Notes under the pieces: model-generated
Told to the model about the DNA's origin: nothing
Database searches by the model: none
Seen by the model: the letters and a program-made list of their open reading frames with translations, nothing else
Position numbers and translations under genes: made by a program
Assembly: GCF_020037025.1 (NCBI RefSeq)
Contig: NZ_JAIQLH010000029.1
Coordinates: 30,113 to 94,112, forward strand
Length of the DNA stretch: 64,000 bases
Direction of reading: 5' to 3'
Source: Streptomyces huiliensis
GTDB lineage: Bacteria > Actinomycetota > Actinomycetes > Streptomycetales > Streptomycetaceae
Part shown: positions 1 to 8,335 of the stretch, one piece after another
Position numbering within the stretch: the first letter of the stretch is position 1
Layout of the letters: each line of letters starts with the position of its first letter

Positions 1-595
1 GGAAGCCCAGGACCTCGGCGCCGGAGCGGGAGTCGAGGTTGCCGGTGGGCTCGTCGGCGAACATGATCTCGGGGCGGCCGGCGAGGGCGCGGGCGACGGC
101 GACGCGCTGCTGCTGGCCGCCGGAGAGCTGGTTCGGGCGGTGCTTGAGCCGGCCGGAGAGGCCGACGGTGTCCACGACGGTGTCGAGCCACTGCCGGTCG
201 GGCTTGCGGCCGGCGATGTCCATCGGCAGCGTGATGTTCTCCAGGGCGTTGAGCGTGGGCAGCAGGTTGAACGCCTGGAAGATGAAGCCGATCTTGTCGC
301 GGCGGAGCTGGGTGAGCTTCTTGTCGTTGAGCGCGGTGAGCTCGGTGTCGCCGATCCGGGCGGAGCCGCCGGAGACCGTGTCCAGGCCGGCCATGCAGTG
401 CATCAGCGTGGACTTGCCCGAGCCGGACGGGCCCATGATCGCCGTGAACTCGGCCCTGCGGAAGTCCACGGAGACGGCGTCCAGGGCGACCACCTGGGTC
501 TCGCCCTGGCCGTAGACCTTGGTGAGATCCGTGGCACGGGCCGCCACCTCGGCGGTGCGGACGGCGGTCGGGGCGCCGTAGGGGCTGGTGGTCAC
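1..595 (-). CDS. ABC transporter ATP-binding protein (3' end outside window)
   Basis: Nucleotide-binding subunit of an ABC transporter, closest in look to the MacB/LolD-type families that pair with FtsX-like permeases. About 198 codons are visible. They include Walker A (GPSGSGKST), a Q-loop (FQAFNLL), the signature LSGGQQQR and Walker B ([12 protein letters not shown]), so the ATPase core is intact up to the window edge. The GTG start is chosen because AGGAG lies a few bases upstream (in CGACAGGAGTGCCCTCCC). The C-terminus and presumably the permease gene lie to the left. The bldA tRNA is divergent, about 460 bp away. Family assignment is strong; the substrate cannot be inferred. Confidence 0.93.
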   Translation of the reverse strand, partial: MTTSPYGAPTAVRTAEVAARATDLTKVYGQGETQVVALDAVSVDFRRAEFTAIMGPSGSGKSTLMHCMAGLDTVSGGSARIGDTELTALNDKKLTQLRRDKIGFIFQAFNLLPTLNALENITLPMDIAGRKPDRQWLDTVVDTVGLSGRLKHRPNQLSGGQQQRVAVARALAGRPEIMFADEPTGNLDSRSGAEVLGF

Positions 596-1057
596 GGGAG
601 GGCACTCCTGTCGGGACGCGGATCGGGACGTGTTTCCATGGTCCTGTCCGGCTGCCCCGTACGGATCAGACCAGGCTCCCGTTCCCGGGCCCCACTCCAG
701 AGGTACGGACGGGGGGCGGGGTCATCCTCCGGTATGAGGGTGCCCGGGGAGTGGGGCCCGGGCGGCACCGGATCGGGGGGAGTGCGGTGACCGCGTGGTG
801 ACGGAGGGGGGCGACGGGAGTCGAGATTGCGACAATTCCGTGAGAGTGCCCGGGTGGGGTGGTGAACGGGATGGATCGGCCGCTGGCATGTGCCTATGGC
901 GTCATTGCTGCACTGACAGCTCCTCAGTTGCCCATAAAATAAGACAACCTCTGGTCAGTGTTCCGCTGTTTGGGGGGCGCCACCCGGATAGGCTCATCCT
1001 GTTCTCCTCGAGGGAACCCGCGCGCGCGTCCGCGATGCACGCGTGGCCCGAGGGCCC
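596..1057. other. intergenic region between ABC gene and bldA
   Basis: This 462-bp stretch has no credible gene. It holds the divergent promoter regions of the ABC gene and the tRNA. An unusually A-rich tract (CATAAAATAAGACAACC near 930-946) stands out against the GC-rich surroundings. A possible -10-like TAGGCT at 989-994, inside an imperfect GGAT..ATCC palindrome, lies 64 bp before the mature tRNA 5' end. I could not find a well-spaced -35, so no promoter is called. Confidence 0.5.
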
Positions 1058-1140
1058 GCCCGGATGGTGGAATGCAGACACGGCGAGCTTAAACCTCGCT
1101 GGCCCTTCGGGCCGTGCCGGTTCGAGTCCGGCTCCGGGCA
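1058..1140 (+). tRNA. bldA: tRNA-Leu (anticodon UAA), bldA
   Basis: Class II leucine tRNA with all arms readable. The acceptor stem GCCCGGA (1058-1064) pairs with TCCGGGC (1133-1139) and is followed by discriminator A; CCA is not encoded. The anticodon stem GCGAG/CTCGC encloses the loop CTTAAAC, with TAA at 1090-1092. The long variable arm GGCCC-TTC-GGGCC is at 1101-1113, and the T-arm GCCGG-TTCGAGT-CCGGC at 1116-1132. A UAA anticodon reads UUA, the rarest codon in Streptomyces. The only such tRNA is known as bldA, which is dispensable for growth but needed for aerial mycelium and many antibiotics through TTA codons in regulatory genes. A TTA codon occurs in the regulator gene at 9427 in this same window. 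Confidence 0.97.
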
Positions 1141-1249
1141 CATCCGCACGTTCACCGTTCGCCTGTGGGCGGGCGCGTGTGCCCGGCGACGGGCGCGCTC
1201 CGGCCGTCCGGCCAGTGGTTTCGGCCCGCGCGCCCTACGCCTGCGCGCC

Positions 1250-1855
1250 CTACGCCCGCGCGTCCGGCGCCGGTCCGCCGCCCGCCAGCTCGAAGAGGGT
1301 CCTGAGCGCGGCGAACGCCTCCGCCCGGTCCACCAGGCCGTCGAGGCCGTGCAGCGTGTTCACCCCCACGCCGCTGCCGAAGACCAGCGAGGCCAGGCTC
1401 TTGGCGTCCGGCAGTCCCGGAGTGCCCGCGGTGATCCGCTCCAGGTAGCCGACCCAGACCCGGCGGGTGCCCTCGTAGCCCTTCACATAGGCGTCGCGCA
1501 GCGGCCCGGGGCCGCCCATGACCTCCGGCAGGACCGTCGCGAACACCCGGCCGCAGGAAGCGTCCACCACCGAGAGGTGGGCGTCGAGCAGGGCGTCGAA
1601 GGTGAGCGGCCCGGACTCCGGGAGCACCCGGCGGTACTCCTCCTCGGCGCTGCGGAACGCCTGCCCGATCACCTCGACGATCAGGCCCTCCTTGGAGCCG
1701 AAGTGCCAGGCGACCGAGCCCCGGCTGATGCCCGCGCGGTCGGCGACGGCCTGCACGGAGGCGGCCCGCGGGCCGCCCTCGGCGACCAGTTCCGTCGCCG
1801 CCTCCAGCAGCCGCCGGCGGCTCTCCCGGGCGGACTCCTCACGACGACCAGTCAT
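1250..1855 (-). CDS. TetR/AcrR family repressor
   Basis: Transcriptional regulator of 201 residues, normal for TetR proteins. The N-terminal HTH is clear (about residues 14-60, with VQAVADRAGISRGSVAWHFG). The C-terminal two-thirds form the variable ligand-binding helices. The gene is divergent from the FAH-thiolase-ligase-cyclase operon that starts 343 bp away, the standard arrangement for a local repressor whose ligand is a pathway metabolite. A palindrome in the shared intergenic region (1977-1994) is a candidate operator. The regulatory link is inferred from position; the family call is firm. Confidence 0.93.
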   Translation of the reverse strand: MTGRREESARESRRRLLEAATELVAEGGPRAASVQAVADRAGISRGSVAWHFGSKEGLIVEVIGQAFRSAEEEYRRVLPESGPLTFDALLDAHLSVVDASCGRVFATVLPEVMGGPGPLRDAYVKGYEGTRRVWVGYLERITAGTPGLPDAKSLASLVFGSGVGVNTLHGLDGLVDRAEAFAALRTLFELAGGGPAPDARA

Positions 1856-1949
1856 GCGGGGATTGTTCCACGGGCGGTACCGGCCGCCGAAGGGCCGGGG
1901 AGCCCCGGTTCTCCGTCCCGTGTCCGGAAAACCGGTTCCTGCACACCAC

Positions 1950-1994
1950 TTGACGGTCTGTGCCGGGCGTTCAACGATTGGACCACCGTCCAGT
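1950..1994 (+). promoter_or_regulatory. candidate promoter and operator before the FAH operon
   Basis: The 343-bp divergent region 1856-2198 holds no gene. On the plus strand TTGACG (1950-1955) resembles a -35 element, and a weak -10-like AACGAT follows 17 bp later (1973-1978). Overlapping it is a palindrome with 7-bp arms, ATTGGAC (1977-1983) and GTCCAGT (1988-1994), with a 4-bp spacer and one mismatch. This fits the size of a TetR operator. AACCGGTT, a perfect 8-bp palindrome, lies just upstream near 1929-1936. All of this is inference from sequence. Confidence 0.35.
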
Positions 1995-2198
1995 TTTCGC
2001 GGGTGAGCGGAGCCGGGGACCTTGAATGCCCTGGCGCACGGCGGCTCGCACCGCAGAAGTGGCGGGACACGTTCCGAGCCGCACGTCTTCCCGTACCGCT
2101 CAGCGCCGGCCCCGTGCCGGTGTCTTCACGCCATCCCCGGGCCTCCCCGTGCACCCGTCCGTCCGCCCGGGACCACCGACCGCACGATCGGAGCCGTC

Positions 2199-3224
2199 AT
2201 GCGCCTGATCACGTTCGTAGGCAAGCACTCCGCCGGGCTGCCCCCGCCGGGCCGGCCCCACGCCGGCGTCCTGCTGGACGGCGACGCCGCGGACGGCGCC
2301 GTCCTCGACCTCACCGCCGCCGCGCCCGACGACCCGCGCCTCGCCTCGCTCCAGGCCCTGATCGAGTCCGGCGAGGCCGGCCTGGACCGGGCGCGGGAGC
2401 TGTGCGAACGCCGGCCCGGCGAGGCCGTCCGCGCCCGGGACGAGCTCCGGCTGCTGGCACCGCTGCCCCGCCCGGTACGGCTGCGCGACTGCGGGTTGTT
2501 CATCGCCCACCTGGAGAGCGGGCTGCGCGAGCTGGCCCGGCGGCAGGCCGCGACGGCCGAGGACCCGGCCGCCGCGTTCGAGGAGCTGATGGCCAGCGGG
2601 AGGTTCGACCTCAGCCCGCTGTTCCGGGAGCGGGTCATGTACTACACGGCCGACCACCTCTGCGTGAGCGGGCCGGAGGCCGAGATCACCGCGCCCGCCG
2701 GGGCCCGGGAGCTGGACTTCGAGCTGGAGTTCGCGGCCGTGCTGGGGCGGGCCGGCCGGGACGTGAAGCCCGCCGACGCCCCCGCCCACGTCTTCGGCTA
2801 CACCGTCTTCAACGACTGGAGCGCCCGCGACCTCCAGGCCGTCCTCATGCGGGCCGGCGTCGGACCGTGCGAGGGCAAGGACTTCGCCGGCTCCAACACC
2901 CTGGGGCCCTGCATCGTGACCCGCGACGAGCTCCCCGACCCGTACTCCCTCACCATGACCGCCCGGGTCAACGGCGAGGAGTGGTCGCGCGGGACCACCG
3001 ACGGGATGGAGCACAGCTTCGAGGACGCCGTGGTGCACCTCAGCCGGGACCGCGCGGTACACGCCGGGGAGGTCCTCGGCTCCGGAACCGTGCCGTCCGG
3101 CACCGGGTTCGACCTCGGCCGGCACCTGGCGGACGGGGACGTGGTGGAGCTGGAGGTCGAGGGCATCGGCGTGCTCCGCAACACCGTCCGGGTGCCCGCG
3201 GCGCCGGACCCGGGCCGGTCATGA
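2199..3224 (+). CDS. fumarylacetoacetate hydrolase (FAH) family protein
   Basis: Predicted 341-residue member of the FAH superfamily, metal-dependent C-C hydrolases, hydratases, decarboxylases or isomerases acting on beta-diketo or 2-hydroxy-dienoate acids. Visible family features are the acidic metal-binding stretch ELDFELEFAAVLGR (around 170-183), then FNDWSARDLQ, GKDFAGSNTLGPCIVT and the late loop GSGTVPSGTGFDLG. An in-frame ATG at 2022 would add 59 residues of non-family sequence. ATG 2199 was preferred because it starts at the usual MRLITF-type N-terminus and has GGAG just upstream. The stop overlaps the thiolase start (ATGA), implying translational coupling. The exact reaction is not assignable. 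Confidence 0.88.
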   Translation: MRLITFVGKHSAGLPPPGRPHAGVLLDGDAADGAVLDLTAAAPDDPRLASLQALIESGEAGLDRARELCERRPGEAVRARDELRLLAPLPRPVRLRDCGLFIAHLESGLRELARRQAATAEDPAAAFEELMASGRFDLSPLFRERVMYYTADHLCVSGPEAEITAPAGARELDFELEFAAVLGRAGRDVKPADAPAHVFGYTVFNDWSARDLQAVLMRAGVGPCEGKDFAGSNTLGPCIVTRDELPDPYSLTMTARVNGEEWSRGTTDGMEHSFEDAVVHLSRDRAVHAGEVLGSGTVPSGTGFDLGRHLADGDVVELEVEGIGVLRNTVRVPAAPDPGRS

Positions 3225-4456
3225 GCGACGCGTACGTGCTCGGCGTCGGCCGCACGGCGTACGGCCGGTTCCCCGGCCGGACCGTCGGCGCGCTCGCGGG
3301 CGAGGCACTCGCCCTCTGCCTGGCCGACGCCGGCGTCGAACCGGCCGCCGTGGAGGCGGTGTTCTTCGCCAACGCCACCCAGGGCGCCCTGGAGGGGCAG
3401 CACTTGGTGCGCGGGCAGGTGGCGCTGCGGGACGCCGGGATGGCGGGCGTCCCGGTGTTCAACGTCGAGAACGCCTGCGCCTCCGGGACCGCCGCCGTCC
3501 ACCTGGCGGCCACCGCGGTCCGGGCCGGGGAGGCGGACGTCGTCCTCGCCGTCGGCGCCGAGCGGATGTACGGCGCCGACGAGGAGCGGCTGGGCGCCGC
3601 CTTCCACGGCGGACTCGACGTCGCCCGGTGGGAGGAGGGGCTCAAGGCGCTGCGCGAGGCGGCCGGGGCGGAAACGGCGCCCGCGGGGCGGCGCTCGGTG
3701 TTCATGGACGTCTACGCCGCGCTCGCCGCCGACTACCGCCGCCGCCACCCCGGCCTCACCCCGCGCCGGCTCGCCGCCGTCACCGCCAAGAACCGGCGGC
3801 ACGGCGCCCTCAACCCGCGGGCCGCCCGCCGCGAGGCGCTCACCGTGGACGAGGTACTGGCCGCGCGGACCATCGTGCCGCCGCTGACCCAGCCGATGTG
3901 CGCGCCCATCGGGGACGGCGCCGCGGCCGCCCTGGTCTGCTCGCCGGCCGCGGCCCGCCGGCTCGGCGCCGGCCGGGCGGTACGGATCCGGGCGAGCGTC
4001 GTCGCCTCCGGCACCGGCCGGACGCTCGACGAGGAGGCCCGCCGGATCACCCGCCTCGCCTCGGCCGCCGCCTACGAACGGGCCGGGCTCGGCCCGGCCG
4101 ACGTCTCGCTCGCGGAGGTCCACGACGCCACCGCCATCGGCGAGGTGCTCCAAGTGGAGGCGCTGGGCCTGGTCCCGGCCGGGGAGGGCGCGCACGCCGC
4201 CGAACGCGGCGAGACGGCCCTCGGCGGCCGGCTGCCGGTCAACACCTCCGGCGGCCTGGAGAGCAACGGCCACCCCGTCGGCGCCACCGGCGTCGGCCAG
4301 ATCCACGAACTCGTCACCCAACTGCGGGGCGAGGCCGGCGACCGCCAGGTCCCCGGCGCCCGGATCGGCGTCGCCGAGAACGGCGGCGGCTTCCTGGGCT
4401 TCGAGGAGGCCGCGGCGGCGGTGGTCGTCCTGGAGGCACCGGGGAGGCGGCCGTGA
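3221..4456 (+). CDS. thiolase-like protein (SCP2/lipid-transfer type)
   Basis: A 411-residue thiolase-fold protein. The nucleophilic cysteine is present in VENACASGTAAVH and the catalytic histidine in GGLESNGHPVGATG. The C-terminal CxG cysteine of classical acetoacetyl-CoA thiolases is missing: the corresponding segment reads VAENGGGFLGFEEA. This pattern is typical of SCP2-type thiolases and thiolase-like aldolases, which often work with a DUF35/OB-fold subunit. No such partner gene is adjacent. Second gene of the operon, overlapping both neighbours by 4 nt. It may cleave or form a C-C bond on an acyl-CoA made by the ligase downstream. That role is inference. Confidence 0.88.
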   Translation: MSDAYVLGVGRTAYGRFPGRTVGALAGEALALCLADAGVEPAAVEAVFFANATQGALEGQHLVRGQVALRDAGMAGVPVFNVENACASGTAAVHLAATAVRAGEADVVLAVGAERMYGADEERLGAAFHGGLDVARWEEGLKALREAAGAETAPAGRRSVFMDVYAALAADYRRRHPGLTPRRLAAVTAKNRRHGALNPRAARREALTVDEVLAARTIVPPLTQPMCAPIGDGAAAALVCSPAAARRLGAGRAVRIRASVVASGTGRTLDEEARRITRLASAAAYERAGLGPADVSLAEVHDATAIGEVLQVEALGLVPAGEGAHAAERGETALGGRLPVNTSGGLESNGHPVGATGVGQIHELVTQLRGEAGDRQVPGARIGVAENGGGFLGFEEAAAAVVVLEAPGRRP

Positions 4457-6165
4457 GGGGCGGGACTGTGGGGAACGGGGCAGCGGGGGACGGGCCCGTG
4501 CCGGGCGGCGCGAGGGCGCAGGGTGCCGGGCCGGGTACGGACGCCGGGCCGGTGATGGGCGTGAGGGCGGTGCCGGGCGCCGGCGCGCCCGAGGGCGCGG
4601 CCGGAGGCGCCAACGTCGCGGACCTGCTGCACCGGGCCGCCGCCGAGGCGCCGGACGCGCCCGCCGTGTGCGAGGGGGCGGACGTCGTCCGCGACTACCG
4701 GGAACTCGCCGGGCGGGCGGCCGCGATCGGCGGGGCGCTCCTCGGCGAGTACGGCCTGCGGCCCGGCGACCGGGTGGCGCTGGCCATGCGGAACACCCCG
4801 CTCTATCCGGAGGTGCTGTTCGGCGTCTGGTGGGCCGGGCTGGTGGCGGTGCCCATGAACGCCCGGCTGCATCCGCGGGAGTTCGCGCAGCTGGTGGAGG
4901 ACTGCGGCGCGCGGGTCTGCGTCGCCACCGGCGAACTGGCCGGCCCGCTCGGCGGGCAGGGGCTCGGTCCGGCCGCGCTGGTGGCCGTCGACGAGCTCTC
5001 CGGGACCGCCGGGCGGCCCGGACCGCCCGCCGAGGTGGCGGCCGACGCGCCGGCGTGGCTGTTCTATACGAGCGGCACCACCGGCCGCCCCAAGGGCGCC
5101 ACCCTCACCCACGGCAACCTCCGGGCCGCCACCGACAGCGCGCTCGCCGACATCGGGGACGGCGTCGACGCGTCGATGCTCCACATCGCCCCGATGTCGC
5201 ACGCCGGGGGCCTCTTCGGCCTCGCCCACGTGGCGCGCGGCCGGGCCCAGGTCTTCCCCCGGGGCGGCGCGGTCACCGCGGACACCCTGGCCGAGGCGCT
5301 GCGCGCGTTCGGGCCGGTCACGTTCTTTGCGGTGCCGACGATCCTGCGCCGCCTGCTCGACCCGGACCTGCTGCCCGACGCGCTCGTCCCGCGCGTGCAC
5401 CGCGTCCTCTACGGCGGCGCGCCGATGTACCGGGAGGACCTGGAGCGGGTCGTCGCCCGCTTCGGCCCCGGACGGCTGTGGCAGGGCTACGGGCAGGGCG
5501 AGTCGCCCGGCACCATCACCCACCTGCGTCCCGAGGACCACGCCGGGGACGATCCCGAGGCGCTCGGGCGCCGGCTGGCGGGCGTCGGCCGGGCGCGGAC
5601 CGGCGTCGAGGTACGGGTCGCGGATCCGGACGGGCGTGACGTGCCGGCCGGGACGACCGGCGAGGTGCTGGTCCGCGGGGCCACCGTGATGTCCGGCTAC
5701 TGGAACGCGCCGGAGGCCACCGCCCGTACGCTGCGCGGCGGCTGGCTGCACACCGGCGACCTGGGCCGGCTGGACGCGGACGGCTTCCTCACCCTCGTCG
5801 ACCGGGCCAAGGACCTGGTCATCTCCGGGGGTTCCAACATCTACCCCCGGGAAGTGGAGGAGGTCCTGCTGCGCCATCCCGCGGTGGCCGAGGCCGCGGT
5901 GGTCGGCGCGCCGGACCCCGAGTGGGGGGAACTGCCCGTCGCCTTCGTGGTGCGGGCCGACGGCGGCGCGGCGACCGGTGACCTCGGCGCCGCCCTGGAG
6001 GCCCACTGCCTCGACCACATGGCCCGCTTCAAGCGGCCGCGCCGTTTCCTGTTCGTGGCCGCGCTGCCCAAGAACAGCTACGGAAAGGTGCTCAAGACCG
6101 AACTGCGGGGGCTGATCGGCCGGCCCCCGGAAGCCGACAACCGGAGAGCTGGTACCGCGACATGA
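4453..6165 (+). CDS. AMP-dependent acyl-CoA synthetase/ligase
   Basis: ANL-superfamily adenylating enzyme, 570 residues from GTG. The P-loop is LFYTSGTTGRPKGATLTH; later motifs are YGQGESPGTITH (A5-like), GWLHTGDLGRLDADGF (A7), RAKDLVISGGSNIYP (A8) and the catalytic lysine region PKNSYGKVLKTEL near the C-terminus. It should convert a carboxylic acid to its CoA thioester with ATP. GTG 4453 was chosen over ATG 4555 because GGGGAGG lies 5 bp upstream and it gives a GTGA overlap with the thiolase stop. This costs a poorly conserved Gly/Ala-rich N-terminal extension of about 50 residues. The substrate is probably an aryl or medium-chain acid, unproven. Confidence 0.9.
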   Translation: MRGGTVGNGAAGDGPVPGGARAQGAGPGTDAGPVMGVRAVPGAGAPEGAAGGANVADLLHRAAAEAPDAPAVCEGADVVRDYRELAGRAAAIGGALLGEYGLRPGDRVALAMRNTPLYPEVLFGVWWAGLVAVPMNARLHPREFAQLVEDCGARVCVATGELAGPLGGQGLGPAALVAVDELSGTAGRPGPPAEVAADAPAWLFYTSGTTGRPKGATLTHGNLRAATDSALADIGDGVDASMLHIAPMSHAGGLFGLAHVARGRAQVFPRGGAVTADTLAEALRAFGPVTFFAVPTILRRLLDPDLLPDALVPRVHRVLYGGAPMYREDLERVVARFGPGRLWQGYGQGESPGTITHLRPEDHAGDDPEALGRRLAGVGRARTGVEVRVADPDGRDVPAGTTGEVLVRGATVMSGYWNAPEATARTLRGGWLHTGDLGRLDADGFLTLVDRAKDLVISGGSNIYPREVEEVLLRHPAVAEAAVVGAPDPEWGELPVAFVVRADGGAATGDLGAALEAHCLDHMARFKRPRRFLFVAALPKNSYGKVLKTELRGLIGRPPEADNRRAGTAT

Positions 6166-6962
6166 GCCGCATCGTCGACCTCACCTCCCCCATCGACCCC
6201 CGTGACCTCGACCTCGTCCCGGAGAGCATGCCGGACCTGGCGCTGGTCGTCGCCCCGCGCATGGACTACCACACGCACGACGAGTGGGGCCGGGACTTCA
6301 TGGTCGCCTCCTTCGGGTGCGACCCCGACGACCTGCCCGGGCGCGAGGGCCCGGCCGGGGAGGTCATGCACGAGATCAGCACCCACTGCGGGACACACGT
6401 GGACGCCCCGCTGCACAGCGGGCGCATGTGCGAGGGCCGTCCCTCCCGCACCCTCAGCGACATCTCCCTGGAGGAGCTGTACCGGCCGGGCATGGTCCTC
6501 GACGTCCGGCCCTGGGCGAAGCCGGGTGAGGCCATTCCCGTCGAGGCCCTGAAGCAGGCCATCGCGGCGACCGGGCGGGACGTCGAGCCGGGGGACGCGG
6601 TGCTCGTCAGGACCGGGCAGGAGCGGTACCGGCTGGGCGATCCCGAGTACTTCGCCTATCCGGGCATGTCCGGGGCCGGGACGCGGTACCTCACCGGGCT
6701 GGGGGCCACCGTGCTGGGCACGGACGCCATCGGGTGGGACCGGCCTATTCCGGCGATGCGGCGGGCTTTTGAGGAGACGCGCGATCCCGGGCACATCTGG
6801 GACGGGCATTACGCGATCCAGGACAAGGAGGCGTTCATCGTCCAGCAGTTGGTGAATCTGGGGGCGCTTCCGGCGACCGGGTTCATGGTCGGGTTCTTCC
6901 CGCTGAAGCTGACGGGGACGAGTGCGGCGCCGGCTCGGGTGGTGGCGTTCTTGGAGGGGTGA
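6162..6962 (+). CDS. cyclase-family metal hydrolase (kynurenine formamidase-like)
   Basis: A 266-residue protein of the cyclase superfamily (arylformamidase, isatin hydrolase and polyketide-cyclase-like enzymes). The metal-binding signature STHCGTHVDAPLH is intact near residues 74-86, and the conserved GTDAIGWDRP segment follows. Last gene of the four-gene operon; its ATG overlaps the ligase stop (ATGA). An arylformamidase role in tryptophan breakdown is possible, but no kynureninase or tryptophan dioxygenase is nearby. Hydrolysis or cyclisation of the operon's own intermediate is more likely. The 3' side runs into copy A of the dispersed hairpin element, a plausible terminator. Confidence 0.88.
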   Translation: MSRIVDLTSPIDPRDLDLVPESMPDLALVVAPRMDYHTHDEWGRDFMVASFGCDPDDLPGREGPAGEVMHEISTHCGTHVDAPLHSGRMCEGRPSRTLSDISLEELYRPGMVLDVRPWAKPGEAIPVEALKQAIAATGRDVEPGDAVLVRTGQERYRLGDPEYFAYPGMSGAGTRYLTGLGATVLGTDAIGWDRPIPAMRRAFEETRDPGHIWDGHYAIQDKEAFIVQQLVNLGALPATGFMVGFFPLKLTGTSAAPARVVAFLEG

Positions 6963-6984
6963 GCCCCTGACCCGCCGGGCGGGC

Positions 6985-7080
6985 GTTTCAGCCCGTCCGG
7001 CGTCTCAGGACCGCGCGCGCAGCGCGCTTCGGGGGTGCGGGGGCGCAGCCCCCGCAAGAAACGGTGAAGGGGCGGGGCTG
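6985..7080. repeat. dispersed intergenic element, copy A (half copy with terminator hairpin)
   Basis: Short copy of the GC-rich intergenic element that recurs five more times in this window. It has one arm of the long palindrome (CAGCCCGTCCGGCGTCTCAGG), then a small hairpin around CGCGCGCAGCGCGC. A perfect 9-bp hairpin follows, TGCGGGGGC-gca-GCCCCCGCA (7036-7056), then the conserved tail AAACGGTGAAGGGGCGGGG. It separates convergent genes (cyclase and the membrane protein) and could terminate both. Confidence 0.8.
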
Positions 7081-7084
7081 GGGC

Positions 7085-8158
7085 TCAAGAAGCCGGCGTC
7101 GCAGCCGCCGCGGCCCGCCGGGAGCCCACGGCGAAGGCCACGAGCCCACCGACCAGCCAGCAGGACAGCACGGCCAGAGCACGCCCACACCCGGCGCCAT
7201 CGAAGAAGGCCGTCGACCGCAGCAGAGTGCCACCCGCACCGGGCGGCAGGAACTGCCCGAACGTCCCCCACCCGGAGGGAAGCCACTCCGGCCCGGAGGC
7301 GAGACCGGACAGCGGATTGCCAAGGAAGATCATCATGGCGGCGCCCAGGCCCAGCCCCGGCCCCCCGAGCAGCGCGTGCAACCCCATGATGGTGACGGAA
7401 GTGGCCGCCGTGTTGAAGGTGACCGCCAGGGCGATCAGCGCGTAGTCGCCGTCCGTCACCCCGAACCCGTACTGGAGCACGGCGCTGAGGACGAAGCCGG
7501 CGAGCACGGAGAAGCCGAGGGAGGCGGCGGCCCGCTGGGCCGGCCGGCGGAGCAGCATCACGATGGCGACGGTCGCCAGGTAGCCGCCCAGGACCAGGGG
7601 CAGGGCGCCGGCGGCGAGCCCCGCCGCGTTGGGGTCGTCGTCGGTCGGCGGGTGCAGGTCGTGCACGGCGACGGAGGGTCGGGGCGCGGACGGGTCGAGG
7701 GACGGCGCGAGGGCGCGCAGGGTGGCGGCGACGGAGGGGCCGGCCGTGGTGGCGACGAGCACCTCGGGCTTGTCGCCCGGCGTCGCGCCGAGGACCACCG
7801 CGCCGTACGCGTCCCGGTCGTCGATCCGCTGCCGGGCGGCAGCCGCGTCGGGCACCTTCGTGACGCGGAAAGCGCCGGGCCGGGCCTCGGCGAGCCGGTC
7901 CGCGACCCGGTCGGCCAGCGGCCCGGGGCCGGCGACCGCGATCGGCACCTCGTGCGGCCCGGAGTTGATCGCCGGCAGCGCGAAGGCCGTCAGCATGGCG
8001 GCGAGCAGGGCGGTGAGCCCGACGATCAGCACCGGGACCTTGCGCCACCCGGCCGCCGCCTCGGCGGCCGGGTCGGGGGGACCGGCCGCGACGCCCTGAG
8101 GCTCTTCGGTGGGGGCGGCGGTGGCGCCGGCCGTGTCAGTGGGTGTCGTACGGGACAT
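7085..8158 (-). CDS. polytopic membrane protein, ABC-2/YhgE-like
   Basis: Predicted 357-residue membrane protein. One hydrophobic segment near residues 43-65 is followed by a roughly 120-residue extracytoplasmic domain. At least five membrane spans follow from about residue 180 (GALPLVLGGYLATVAIVML, LGFSVLAGFVLSAVL, YALIALAVTFNTAATSV and others). This one-plus-five topology with a large outer loop resembles ABC-2 permease/YhgE (DUF3533-like) proteins. No ATPase gene adjoins. It lies downstream of, and on the same strand as, a TetR gene with a 177-bp gap, so it may be an efflux or envelope protein controlled by that repressor. Function unknown. Confidence 0.8.
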   Translation of the reverse strand: MSRTTPTDTAGATAAPTEEPQGVAAGPPDPAAEAAAGWRKVPVLIVGLTALLAAMLTAFALPAINSGPHEVPIAVAGPGPLADRVADRLAEARPGAFRVTKVPDAAAARQRIDDRDAYGAVVLGATPGDKPEVLVATTAGPSVAATLRALAPSLDPSAPRPSVAVHDLHPPTDDDPNAAGLAAGALPLVLGGYLATVAIVMLLRRPAQRAAASLGFSVLAGFVLSAVLQYGFGVTDGDYALIALAVTFNTAATSVTIMGLHALLGGPGLGLGAAMMIFLGNPLSGLASGPEWLPSGWGTFGQFLPPGAGGTLLRSTAFFDGAGCGRALAVLSCWLVGGLVAFAVGSRRAAAAATPAS

Positions 8159-8335
8159 GGGAGTTCCCCTCGGGGCGGGTGACGTGCTCCTGGTGCCGTG
8201 CTGTGTGGCTGACGTGCTGTGGTGCCGACGTTCCGTGGGAGTACCGGCGGAGGCCGCGGCCCCGCGCGCCCTCCGCCGACGCCGCGCGCGGGGAGGTGCC
8301 GAGGCATACCGGGGGCGTACGGGCGGGCGGACCGG

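Noticed and set aside
1043..2198. Long open frame running upstream of the FAH and thiolase genes (a frame open from 1043 to 4456)
   Set aside because: It passes through the tRNA gene and over the TetR gene in antisense; composition is Arg/Pro/Ala-rich with no family match. Only the part from 3221 is a real gene.
6162..6962. Call as kynurenine formamidase of tryptophan catabolism
   Set aside because: Motif fits the wider cyclase superfamily, but no tryptophan dioxygenase or kynureninase is nearby and the gene is locked in an operon with FAH, thiolase and ligase genes.
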